From NCBI RefSeq assembly GCF_001942255.1, contig NZ_MKKC01000067.1, positions 1-64,000 on the forward strand: a DNA stretch of 64,000 bases, written 5' to 3'. The notes under the pieces were generated by a model, which saw only the letters and a program-made list of their open reading frames with translations, did no database searches and had not been told where the DNA came from. Source of the DNA: Nocardiopsis sp. CNR-923. GTDB taxonomy: Bacteria; Actinomycetota; Actinomycetes; Streptosporangiales; Streptosporangiaceae. Both the position numbers and the translations under genes were made by a program. Positions 46,683-55,116 of the stretch are shown one piece after another (the first letter of the stretch is position 1; each line of letters opens with the position of its first letter).

Positions 46683-46821
46683 GGTCTTCCCATCGTTTTC
46701 GACCTTGGGGTTTCACCCAGGAAAAATCGAAGGCCCAATCAGATGTTCCTATAAACGACTGGGCCGGAAGCCCGAGCGCGTTTGTGCTGACATCCGAAGG
46801 GGCCCTCGCGACGTGCGGGTC

Positions 46822-47166
46822 TCAGTCCGACGGCGGCTTCAGCCGCACACGGCGCGCGGGCTTGGCCTCCTCGGTCGGAACCTTCCCGACGATGCCCGCC
46901 TGAGGAGAATCGTCACTCACGGTGACGGCGAAAGTGACCAGGCGCGCGCCCACCGGGACGACCTCGTTCTCCTCCGCGTGCAGGGCGACCACACGTCCGG
47001 CGGTCGGCGAGGGGATGACCACGGCCGACTTGGTGGTCTCGACCTCCACCAGCGGATCGTTGCGCTCGATCTGGTCGCCGACGGCGACCTGCCACTCCAG
47101 GACGGTGGCCTCGACCAGTCCCTCGCCGAGGTCCGGCAGGGTGAAGGTGGTGTTGTCCTCAGCCAT
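46822..47166 (-). CDS. Stand-alone lipoyl-domain protein (E2 without catalytic core)
   Basis: A 114-residue protein made of one lipoyl domain: LPDLGEGLVEATVLEWQVAV at the start and the lipoyl-lysine hairpin VEVETTKSAVVIPSPTAGRV, then a basic tail (KPARRVRLKPPS). In 2-oxoacid dehydrogenases the E2 continues with a binding domain and a 230-residue acyltransferase core; only 139 bases remain before the next gene, so no frame change could restore it. It follows E1 beta by 6 bases. Either a free acyl carrier for an E2 encoded elsewhere or a deleted gene. Confidence 0.88.
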   Translation of the reverse strand: MAEDNTTFTLPDLGEGLVEATVLEWQVAVGDQIERNDPLVEVETTKSAVVIPSPTAGRVVALHAEENEVVPVGARLVTFAVTVSDDSPQAGIVGKVPTEEAKPARRVRLKPPSD

Positions 47167-47172
47167 GGGCGT

Positions 47173-48190
47173 CTAGTACTCCAGGGTCCGTTGCACCGCG
47201 AGCAGGACGCGGTCGATGGTCGGCAGGTACTGCGGCTCCAGGGGACCCGCGGGGTAGGGCACGTCGAATCCGGTCACGCGCTGGACGGGGGCGGCCAGGT
47301 CGCGGAAGCAGTTCTCGGTGACCAGGGCGGCCACCTCCGCGCCCAGCCCGGCGGTCAGCGGCGCCTCGTGGACCACGACCGCGCGCTTGGTGCGCGCGAC
47401 CGAGGCGGCCAGTCCGGTGGCGTCGATCGGCTTGAGCCAGCGCAGGTCCAGCACCTCCAGGTCCACGCCGTCCTCGGCCGCGAGTTCGGCGACCTGGAGG
47501 CAGCGGTGCACCATGGCGCCCCAGGCGACGAGCGTGGCGTGCCGGCCGGGGCGGACGATACGGCTGGTGCCGATGGGGGTGGAGGGTTCCAGGAGCCGAA
47601 CGGGCTTGCGGTCCCAGTAGCGGGCCTTGGGCTCCATGAACACCACCGGGTCCTCCGAGCGGACGGACTGGAGCAGCAGGGTGTAGGCGTCGCCCGCGTC
47701 GGAGGGGGCGGCCACCTTGAGCCCGGGCGTGTGCGCGAAGAGCGCCTCCAGCTCTCGCCGTGGTGCTCCGGCGCTGGATGCCGCCGAAGGAGGGCAGTCG
47801 CAAAGTGATCGGCATGGGCGCGGCCCCCCGGGTCCGGTAGTTCATCCGGGCGACCTGGTTGACGATCTGGTCGATGGCCGGGTACGCGAAACCGTCGAAC
47901 TGGAGCTCGGGCACCGGCCGCCAACCGTTCATGGCCAGGCCGACCGCCATGCCCATGATCGCGGACTCCGCCAGGGGGGTGTCGAAGACACGCTGTTCGC
48001 CGAACCGCTTCTGGAGCCCGTCGGTGACGCGGAAGACGCCGCCCAGGGCGCCGACGTCCTCACCGAAGACCAGGACGTCGGGATCCTCGGCGAGCAGGAC
48101 GCGCAGGGCACGGTTGATCGCCTGTTGCATGGACAGTTCCACGGGGGTCGCGCCCGCGGGAGCATTGGTTCGTTCGATCAGCTCGGTCAC
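47173..48190 (-). CDS. 2-oxoacid dehydrogenase E1 component, beta subunit (two lost bases)
   Basis: Beta subunit of a thiamine-diphosphate-dependent branched-chain 2-oxoacid or pyruvate dehydrogenase. LVFGEDVGALGGVFRVTDGL, FDTPLAESAIMGMAVGLAMN, ELQFDGFAYPAIDQIVNQ and the C-terminal VLDLRWLKPIDATGL, VVVHEAPLTAGLGAE are clear. Around 47762-47784 two bases are missing within 25 nucleotides; adding both yields APEHHGES and EALFAHTPGLK, exactly the family's active-site loop. Restored length 339. ATG 48190 overlaps the E1 alpha stop (ATGA). Confidence 0.9.
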
Positions 48191-49368
48191 GATTCGACCT
48201 CTTCCTGCCAGACACGGCGCTGCCGGGTCAGCTCGTCGGTGGTCTCCCGGAAGACGTGCGTGAACAGCTCGGAACCGTCCGGTTCGGGTGCGCGGGCCAC
48301 GCCGTCGCGGATGGTCTCGGCACGGGCCCGGGCAGCGGCGTCCACCTCGGCCAGCGCGTCCTCGTCGGCGTGCCCGGCCTCGATGAGCGCCGCCCGCAGC
48401 AGGTCGAGCGGATCGCGCAGGAGCCAGCGCTCGGTGTCGGCCTCGTCCCGGTAGCGCCCGGGGTCGTCGGAGGTGGAGTGCGGTTCGACGCGGTAGGTGA
48501 GCGCCTCGATCAGGGTGGGTCCCTCACCGCGGCGGGCGCGGGCCACGGCGTCGGCGGCGGCCTGGTACACGGCGCCCGCGTCGTTGCCGTCGACGAGCAC
48601 ACCGGGCATGCCGTAGCCCGCGGCGCGGGCCCGGATCGAGCCGCCGGCGATCTGGCGGTGGTTGGGGACCGACAGCGCCCACTGGTTGTTCTGGCAGAAG
48701 AAGACGACGGGGGCGGTCATGACCCCGGCGAAGTTCATCGCCTCGTGGACGTCGCCCTCGGAACTGGCCCCGTCGCCGAAGTAGGCCAGGGCGACGCCGT
48801 CGTCGCCACGCAGCCGCTCGCCGACGGCCCAGCCGACCGCGTGCGGGACCGGCCCGCCGACCACGGCGTTGATCGCGCCGAAGCGGGAGGCCATGACGTC
48901 GTAGAGGCCGCCGTGCCACAGGGCGCGGTGGGTGGCCATGTAGCCGACCATCTCGACCCCGTAGGCCAGGGCGGAGGCCATCTCGCGGTAGGTGGGGAAG
49001 ACGAAGTCTCTCTCCGGGTCCAGCGCGGTGGCGCTGGCGACCTGGGCGGCCTCCTGCCCGCGCACGGACACGTAGGCCGGGAAGACACCCTGACGCTGGA
49101 GGGCGACGGCTTCGGCGTCCAGGTCGCGGGCGGTCCGCATGTCCCGGTAGAGCGCGCGGGTGAGGTCGGACGGCAGGTGATCCACGGTGATGGAGCTCCG
49201 ACCCTCCGGCTCGTCGGTGGGAAGGGCGGGGTGGGGAACGCCTCCGCGGGAGGGGGACGCCGCGGCCGAAGACCGTTTTCCGGGCGTGGTGGAGGACGAC
49301 GCGTGGACGGTGTCCCCGTTTCTCCCGCGAAGCGGTTCCTGCGGCGATGGTGGGCGACGGGCGGGCAT
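48187..49368 (-). CDS. 2-oxoacid dehydrogenase E1 component, alpha subunit
   Basis: Forms a heterotetramer with E1 beta and decarboxylates a 2-oxoacid on thiamine diphosphate. ALYRDMRTARDLDAEAVALQ opens the fold near residue 75; the ThDP/Mg site is GDGASSEGDVHEAMNFAGV, with QNNQWA 25 residues later. LTYRVEPHSTSDDPGRYRD holds the phosphorylation-loop-like region. The first 60 residues are disordered. ATG 49368 has GGGAG 10 bases upstream; GTG 49422 is an alternative. Paired with an Lrp-type regulator, which favours branched-chain substrates (Bkd), but pyruvate cannot be excluded. Confidence 0.9.
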   Translation of the reverse strand: MPARRPPSPQEPLRGRNGDTVHASSSTTPGKRSSAAASPSRGGVPHPALPTDEPEGRSSITVDHLPSDLTRALYRDMRTARDLDAEAVALQRQGVFPAYVSVRGQEAAQVASATALDPERDFVFPTYREMASALAYGVEMVGYMATHRALWHGGLYDVMASRFGAINAVVGGPVPHAVGWAVGERLRGDDGVALAYFGDGASSEGDVHEAMNFAGVMTAPVVFFCQNNQWALSVPNHRQIAGGSIRARAAGYGMPGVLVDGNDAGAVYQAAADAVARARRGEGPTLIEALTYRVEPHSTSDDPGRYRDEADTERWLLRDPLDLLRAALIEAGHADEDALAEVDAAARARAETIRDGVARAPEPDGSELFTHVFRETTDELTRQRRVWQEEVES

Positions 49369-49422
49369 GCGAGCGGCTCCCAACGTGGCCCCGCGCGTGC
49401 GACGGAGGGCTCGGGTGGTCAC

Positions 49423-50105
49423 GATCCTGGTCCTGATTCTCTGGTCAACTCGACAGATGCGCTAGATATGTACGCGTAGTTGATACATATGAGAACGATT
49501 GACGCTCTTCAGTTCGCAAACGTCTAATTTGAGCATCAGCCCTCCCGTGAAAACGACACACCACGCGAAACACCGCGAACAGGGCCTGCACGGCGGGCGG
49601 CGTTCGGGGCCGACGACGACGCCGGGCCGTGTCAGAACGTGAGACGGCGAGCACCGGAAGCACGGAGATCATCACTCTCCGCCACCGTCGAATCGCCGAA
49701 GAATTCGATGGCCACATGTGGACAGCGTGCCGTAGGGGCGGGATTCAACATGACAAACAGCAACATAGAGGCGTACTTCGGGAGAAGTTCTGTCATGTTT
49801 GCCGAGGGCCGGTGTAGTTACTCACGGGTCAGGGAAACCACCGGCCAAGTGATGGCCTCCAACTTGAGTACAGTCGGACTTCCCCAGCCCCAAGGGCACG
49901 CCCCGTGGGGCCCGCGAGAGGTTCCCCCGGAACGGTCCTCTCGGTTGCCGCCTTCCCGGGAGGACGGCGCCCACCCCCGGTCGCCCAATCTCGCGGACTG
50001 AGATCCCCATCGACGAGAACGACGTTTGCCTGGTAGTTCGTTGGCCCCGGTCAAAGTTGACGGAAGGGGCGAACACTGACGCAAGAGCACATGAGGAGCA
50101 CCCAC
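49423..50105. other. Long intergenic region between E1 alpha and the Lrp regulator
   Basis: 683 bases without a convincing gene; open frames here lack codon bias and a ribosome site. About 49440-49560 is AT-rich and, read leftward, should hold the operon promoter. Around 49747-49799 a nested inverted repeat stands out. TTGACG at 50057 lies upstream of the regulator, without a clear -10. The length and structure are unusual for this compact DNA. Confidence 0.5.
49747..49799. repeat. Nested inverted repeat (53 bp)
   Basis: Outer arms AACATGACA (49747-49755) and TGTCATGTT (49791-49799) are perfect complements; inside, ACTTC (49775-49779) and GAAGT (49784-49788) form a 5-bp hairpin with a GGGA loop. 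The outer arms are AT-rich for the region. Either a structured leader or two half-sites of the regulator encoded next door. Confidence 0.65.
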
Positions 50106-50597
50106 ATGGCCATGGGCGACCAACGCAGGAGCGGCCGCCGGCCGGACTCCACCGACCAGACCATTCTGAGCGCCCTCGCCAAGGACGCGCGGACCGGGAT
50201 CACCGAGATCGCCGCACTGGCCAACGTCTCCAGGGCCACCGCCTACAACCGGATCAAGCGGCTCACCGACGAGGGCGTCATCCGCGGCTACTCGGTGGTG
50301 ACCGACCACTCCAAGATGGGGCTCGGCGTCACCGCGCTCGTCCTCATCTCCGGCAGCCAACCGGACTGGCGCGCCAACCGCGAGATCCTGTCGTCCTACC
50401 CCGAGATCGAGTACTGCTGGTACGTGGTGGGATCGGCGGACATCGTCCTCCTCGTCCGCGTGGCCAACACCAACCAGTTGCGCGATCTCATCCTCACCCG
50501 CCTCCAGTCCCTCCCCGGCGTGACCGCGACCCAGACGCTCACCGTCATCGACGAGGTCGTGCACCGACCCGTCGTGGAACCGCCCGAGAGTGAGTGA
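50106..50597 (+). CDS. Lrp/AsnC-family regulator (BkdR-like)
   Basis: A 163-residue regulator. The helix-turn-helix spans residues about 15-60 (DSTDQTILSALAKDARTGIT, then EIAALANVSRATAYNRIKRL), followed by a RAM ligand-binding domain (GLGVTALVLISGSQ, IEYCWYVVGSADIVLLVRV, LPGVTATQTLTVIDEVV). ATG 50106 follows GAGGAG by 5 bases. The gene is divergent from the E1 alpha/E1 beta/lipoyl operon across 683 bases, as bkdR is from bkd operons, so it likely controls the operon in response to a branched-chain amino or keto acid. Confidence 0.9.
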   Translation: MAMGDQRRSGRRPDSTDQTILSALAKDARTGITEIAALANVSRATAYNRIKRLTDEGVIRGYSVVTDHSKMGLGVTALVLISGSQPDWRANREILSSYPEIEYCWYVVGSADIVLLVRVANTNQLRDLILTRLQSLPGVTATQTLTVIDEVVHRPVVEPPESE

Positions 50598-50642
50598 CCC
50601 TCGGGCGGCACGCGCCCCACGGGCGGAGGCGGAGGAACCCGC

Positions 50643-52310
50643 TCACCCCCTGACCGCGTCGGCGACCGCGGCCACCAGCTCCGCGAGCACCGCCGAACCC
50701 CGGGCACGAGCGGCGGAGACATCCCCGTCCACGTCCAGGACCACCTCGATGTAGGCCTTGAGCTTGGGCTCGGTTCCCGAAGGCCGCAACGTCACCCGCG
50801 CCCAGACACCGCCCTCCAACCGGAAGCGCAGGGCGTCGGTCGGAGGAAGCCCCTCGTACCCCTCGGAGAAGTCGTCGACCCCCGCCACCTTCAGGGAACC
50901 GAACTCGGCGGGCGGTTCGGCGCGCAGCCACCGCATCGCCGTGGAGATCACCGCCAGATCCTCGACCCGCACCGAGAGCTGGTCGCTCAGGTGCAGGCCG
51001 TAACGGCGCGCCTGGTCGTCCAACAGGTCCATGAGCGTGCGGCCGCGGCGCTTGGCCGTGGCCGCGAGCGCCGCCATCACGAGGGCCGCGCCGATGCCGT
51101 CCTTGTCAGCCACGGGACGCCCCTCGTCACCGCCGACGCAGTAGCCCAACGCCTCCTCGTAGGACAGGACCGGCCGCTCTCCCGGCCCTCCGGCCCGGGC
51201 CAGCCACTTGAACCCGGTGAGGGTCTCCTCGTAACGCACCCCCCGGTCGCGGGCGATCTTGCCCAGCAGACTGGAGGAGACGATCGAGGTGGCCACGACC
51301 CGGTCGGCGCCGGTGGTGTGGTCGAGCACGTACTCGGCCAGCAGACCGCCGACCTCGTCGCCGGTCAGCAGCCGGCGGCCGGGGACGGCGACGGCGAGCC
51401 GGTCGGCGTCGGGGTCGTTGGCGAGCACCAGATCCGCCCCCGTGTCCCGGCCCGCCGCGACCGCCAGGTCCATGGCCCCGGGTTCCTCGGGGTTGGGGAA
51501 CCGCACGGTCGGGAAGTCGGGGTCGGGAGCGAACTGGGCGTCGACCACGGACGGGCGGGCGAACCCCGCCCGTTCCATGGCCGCCAGCAGGACCTCGCCA
51601 CCCACGCCGTGCATGGGCGTGTAGGCGATGGTCAGGTCGCGATCCTCGCCCAGGGGCAAACCGGTGACCGAGGCCAGGTAGCGTTCGACCGCCTCCTGGC
51701 CCAGCACCGTCCATCCCCGGCCCAGGGGCAGGTCGCCGAGCGGGCCGACCGCGTCGATGGCCGCGGAGATCTCGGCGTCCACCGGCGCGACGATCTGGGC
51801 GCCCGCGTGGAGTCCGGTCCCGCCCACGTAGACCTTGTACCCGTTGTCCCGCGGCGGGTTGTGGCTCGCCGTGACCATGATCCCGGCGTCCGCGTGCAGG
51901 TCGCGCACGGAGAAGGCCAGGACGGGGGTGGGCAGGGGACCCGGCAGCACCGACACCCGGTGCCCCGCTCCGGTGAGCACCGCCGCGCTCGCCTCGGCGA
52001 AGTCCGCCGAGCCGTGGCGGGCGTCGTACCCGACGACGACGTGACTCCCCTCGGCCAGCCACCGCGCGATCCCGGCGGCAGCGCGCATGACCACGGCCCG
52101 GTTCATGCGGTTGGGCCCCGCTCCCAGCTCGCCGCGCAGTCCGGCGGTGCCGAACTCCAGCCGCGCGGAGAAACGGTCGTCGAGGTCGGCCAGCGCGGCG
52201 GTGTCACCGGACTCGGCCCGGGCCAGCAGCGCACCCAGTTCCTCGCGCGTGGCGGGATCGGGGTCCTCGTCCAGCCACTGCCGGGCGCGGGCGACGGTGT
52301 CGGCGGTCAT
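50643..52310 (-). CDS. Phosphohexomutase/phosphopentomutase of the alpha-D-phosphohexomutase family
   Basis: A 555-residue enzyme with the four-domain fold. LEFGTAGLRGELGAGPNRMN opens it; the phosphoserine loop is MVTASHNPPRDNGYKVY near residue 148, the metal loop NDPDADRLAV near 287, the sugar-binding GYCVGGDEGRPVADKDG near 388, and the phosphate loop LRPSGTEPKLKAYIE near 505. In actinomycete nucleoside operons such enzymes likely convert (deoxy)ribose-1-phosphate to the 5-phosphate; I infer that role from context, as it follows the phosphorylase. ATG 52310 follows GAGGA. Length is that of PGM2/pentomutase-like members. Confidence 0.88.
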   Translation of the reverse strand: MTADTVARARQWLDEDPDPATREELGALLARAESGDTAALADLDDRFSARLEFGTAGLRGELGAGPNRMNRAVVMRAAAGIARWLAEGSHVVVGYDARHGSADFAEASAAVLTGAGHRVSVLPGPLPTPVLAFSVRDLHADAGIMVTASHNPPRDNGYKVYVGGTGLHAGAQIVAPVDAEISAAIDAVGPLGDLPLGRGWTVLGQEAVERYLASVTGLPLGEDRDLTIAYTPMHGVGGEVLLAAMERAGFARPSVVDAQFAPDPDFPTVRFPNPEEPGAMDLAVAAGRDTGADLVLANDPDADRLAVAVPGRRLLTGDEVGGLLAEYVLDHTTGADRVVATSIVSSSLLGKIARDRGVRYEETLTGFKWLARAGGPGERPVLSYEEALGYCVGGDEGRPVADKDGIGAALVMAALAATAKRRGRTLMDLLDDQARRYGLHLSDQLSVRVEDLAVISTAMRWLRAEPPAEFGSLKVAGVDDFSEGYEGLPPTDALRFRLEGGVWARVTLRPSGTEPKLKAYIEVVLDVDGDVSAARARGSAVLAELVAAVADAVRG

Positions 52311-52415
52311 TCTGTGTTCCTCGTCCCTACGGATTGACGACGATGTCGGCGGTCGCACGGTGCTCCTGATCCCCCGCGGATCGGTGACCGCGTCGACGAG
52401 CAGGCGGCACGGTCC

Positions 52416-53213
52416 CTAGAGCTCGGCGACGACATCGGCGAGCAGGCGGCCGACCTCACGGGCGGCGTCGCGCCCGGTGGCCAGCACGTCCTCGTGGTCC
52501 AGGTTGGCGCCCTCCAAGCCGGCGGCGACATTGGTGACCAGGGACATCCCCAGGACCCGTGCACCGGCGGCGCGGGCGGCGATGGCCTCCATGACGGTGG
52601 ACATGCCCACCAGGTCGGCGCCCATGGCGCGGAGCATGCGGATCTCGGCCGGGGTCTCGAAGTGCGGGCCGGGCATGGCCGCGTAGACGCCTTCGGGCAG
52701 GTCGGGGTCGACCTCGCGCGCCACGGCGCGCAGCTTGGGGTCGTAGGTCTCGCTGAGGTCGACGAAGTCGGCGCCGGTCAGCGGCGAGCGCGCCGTCAGG
52801 TTCAGGTGGTCGGCGATGAGCACCGGAGAGCCGACGGAGTAGTCGCCGTTGATGGCGCCGGCCGCGTTGGTGAGCACGATCGTCCGGGCGCCGGCCGCGA
52901 TCGCGGTGCGCACGTTGTGCACGACGGCGTCGGTGCCGTGGCCCTCGTACAGGTGGGTACGGCCCAGGAACGCGAGCAGGTTCCGGTCCCCGTCGCGGAT
53001 CCCGCGCAGAGTGCCGCTGTGCCCCTCGACCGCGGGCGGCAGGAAGCCGGGCAGCTCGGCGGTCGCGATCTCATCGGTCGCCTCCCCGAGCAGGTCGGCG
53101 GCGGGCGCCCAGCCCGAGCCCATGACCAGGGCGATGTCGTAGCTGTCCACTCCGGTGCGCGACCGAAGGTCGGTCGCGGCCTCTTCGGCGATGGCCTGGG
53201 GTGTGCGGGTCAC
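52416..53213 (-). CDS. Purine nucleoside phosphorylase
   Basis: Splits purine nucleosides with phosphate. The 265-residue trimeric-type enzyme shows VMGSGWAPAADLL near residue 30, GHSGTLRGI near 64, FLGRTHLYEG with the phosphate His near 86, VLTNAAGAINGDY near 113, and the base-binding YAAMPGPHFETPAEIRML, then GADLVGMSTVMEAIAARAAG. GTG 53213 follows GGAGAAG and overlaps the acetyltransferase stop (GTGA). Length and motifs fit PunA/DeoD1 of actinobacteria. Confidence 0.93.
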   Translation of the reverse strand: MTRTPQAIAEEAATDLRSRTGVDSYDIALVMGSGWAPAADLLGEATDEIATAELPGFLPPAVEGHSGTLRGIRDGDRNLLAFLGRTHLYEGHGTDAVVHNVRTAIAAGARTIVLTNAAGAINGDYSVGSPVLIADHLNLTARSPLTGADFVDLSETYDPKLRAVAREVDPDLPEGVYAAMPGPHFETPAEIRMLRAMGADLVGMSTVMEAIAARAAGARVLGMSLVTNVAAGLEGANLDHEDVLATGRDAAREVGRLLADVVAEL

Positions 53214-54028
53214 TGGGACTTCTCCGTTCGTTCGGGCCGCGGGCGCGGCGGGTCGGGCGTGACGGTGTTCGGCGGGACGTCGGTTCCCGTGCCCGGTCGG
53301 ACCCGGGCGTCAGAGCGGGTCGGGACGTGGGCTCCCGTGCGCACCGGCCGGGACATCACGGTCTGCGGGCCGTTGGGGCCGTCGACGTAGCGGCGGCCCG
53401 TAGGCGTGAACCCGGCCGACCGATAGGTGCGCAGTCCGACCTCGTTGCCCTCGTCGACGCACAGCACGATGTCGGCGGCGCCGGGGTCGACCCCCGCCAC
53501 GAGCAGGTCCAGCAGAGGCGCGGAGCAGGCGGCGCGGCCCACGCCGAGGCCCTGGTGTCCGGGAGTGACGTAGAAGGCGCGCAGGAGCACGGCCCGCTCC
53601 GGCGCGTCGACGAGGTCGCGCAGGTGACCGACGCGGTCGATGATCCCGAAACCGGCGCAGGCGTCATGGGCCGTGTCGGGATCGGTGAGGTCGACACCGG
53701 TGCGCACGACGGCGAACGGAACGCGCGCGGGGTCGGCGTCAGCGCGCGGCAGGGTCTCCACCGGGAGTCCGGTGTACCTGGACTGGCCGGGAGCCAGGCG
53801 GTGGCGGAGCACCACGTGTCGTAGGACGGAGACCTCGGCCGTGTACCGGTCGAGCCGGACCAGACGCAGTCCGACCACGCGTGCTCGGGCCGAACTTCCG
53901 GACGGCGTCGATTCCGAGGCCGCGCCCGAGCTCTCGGACGGCGTCGTGCTCGGGGCCGGGATGTCGGACCGGGGCGCATCCGGGGCCGTGCCCCTGACCG
54001 GGGGGTCGGCCGGTCTGTCAGTCACCAC
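53210..54028 (-). CDS. GNAT-family N-acetyltransferase
   Basis: A 272-residue protein. The first 50 residues are disordered (Ser/Pro/Ala). The GNAT fold appears from RLVRLDRYTAEV to the acetyl-CoA loop FYVTPGHQGLGVGRAA near residue 150, then IVLCVDEGNEVGLRTYRSAG and FTPTGRRY. A second disordered, Pro/Arg/Thr-rich tail of 45 residues follows. GTG 54028 follows GAGGAG. The stop overlaps the phosphorylase start, so it belongs to the nucleoside operon, though its substrate is unknown. Unusual in having both termini extended. Confidence 0.8.
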   Translation of the reverse strand: MVTDRPADPPVRGTAPDAPRSDIPAPSTTPSESSGAASESTPSGSSARARVVGLRLVRLDRYTAEVSVLRHVVLRHRLAPGQSRYTGLPVETLPRADADPARVPFAVVRTGVDLTDPDTAHDACAGFGIIDRVGHLRDLVDAPERAVLLRAFYVTPGHQGLGVGRAACSAPLLDLLVAGVDPGAADIVLCVDEGNEVGLRTYRSAGFTPTGRRYVDGPNGPQTVMSRPVRTGAHVPTRSDARVRPGTGTDVPPNTVTPDPPRPRPERTEKSQ

Positions 54029-54098
54029 GATGGCTCCTCGTTCGCCGTGTCGGACCGGGACCCGATCGGGCCCCGGTCCGTCAGTGTTTCATCCCGGG

Positions 54099-55116
54099 TC
54101 ACACCCCGATCGGGTGCCAGACCGTCTTGGTCTCCAGGAACGGCGTCATGCGCGCGGTGCCGGGGTCGGGGTCGAGCCAGACGTCCTCTCCCCCGTCTGC
54201 GCCGGGGCCGGGGCGCAGCACCCGCGTGAGGGTGGCGGCGGCGACCTTCTCGAACTCCGCCGCCATCGCTCCGGCGCCCGTGAGGTCGAGGGCGTTGACG
54301 TCGGCGTGCGAGGCGAGGTGCGGGCCGATCTCCGGCACCCGCCCCGTGAGCAGGTTGACCACACCGCCGGGCACGTCCGAGGTGGCCAGCACCTCTGCCA
54401 GGTCGACCGCGGCCAGGGGCGCGCGCTCGGAGGCGACCACGACGGCCGTGTTGCCGGACGCGATGACGGGAGCCAGCACGCAGGTCAGTCCGAGCAGCGG
54501 GGCATTCCGCGGCGCGAACACCGCCACCACGCCGGTCGGCTCGGGTGCGGAGTGGTTGTAGTACGGGCCGGAGACCGGGTTGGCGCCGCCCAGCACCTGG
54601 GCGATCTTGTCGGTCCAGCCCGCGTAGTACACCCACCGGTCGATCGCGGCCGAGACCGCCTGGTCGGCGGCGGCTCGGGACAGACCCTGGGCGCGCTCGG
54701 CGCCCGCGGCGAACTGGTCGCGGCGGCCCTCCAGGACCTCGGCGACGCGGTACAGGATCTGCCCGCGGTTGTAGGCCGTCCGCGACGACCAGCCGCCGAA
54801 CGCCTTGCGCGCGGCCATGACCGCGTCTCGGGCGTCCTTGCGGGAGGCGAGGGAGGCGTTGGCGAGGTGTTCGCCGTCGGATGAGGTCACGGGGTAGCAC
54901 CTGCCCGATTCCGAACGCGGGAACGCCCCGCCCAGGTAGAGCTTGTACGTCTTGCGAACCGCCAGGCGCACGGACGGCGCCGTGTCGGGCCGGGTCGTGT
55001 CGGGCCGGGTCGCATCGGCTCCGGTCGCTTCGATCCGCGCCGGGCCGGACCGGGCCCTTCCTTCCCTGGCCTTGGCGCCCTGTTCGCCGCTGGGGCTGTT
55101 GAGCCTTCTTAGCCAA
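54099..55116 (-). CDS. Short aldehyde dehydrogenase-like protein, no catalytic domain
   Basis: Covers only the NAD-binding half of an aldehyde dehydrogenase: YKLYLGGAFPRSESGRCY, RKDARDAVMAARKAFGGWSS, YYAGWTDKIAQVLG, VVAVFAPRNAPLLGLTCV, ASGNTAVVVASERAPLAAVD, then a short end FLETKTVWHPIGV. The catalytic Cys region is absent, as in the second gene of such actinomycete pairs. TTG 55116, five to six bases after GGAGG, gives MAKKAQQPQ; the conserved part begins at GTG 54971 in a different frame, so a frame change (net +1 or -2) near 55000-55090 is needed. A 15-bp tandem repeat (GTGTCGGGCCGGGTC twice) lies in this linker. It overlaps the preceding gene by 8 bases. Confidence 0.75.

Noticed and set aside
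49639..50001. A 120-residue frame in the gap before the Lrp regulator
   Set aside because: No codon bias, no ribosome site and no recognisable motif; it contains the nested inverted repeat.
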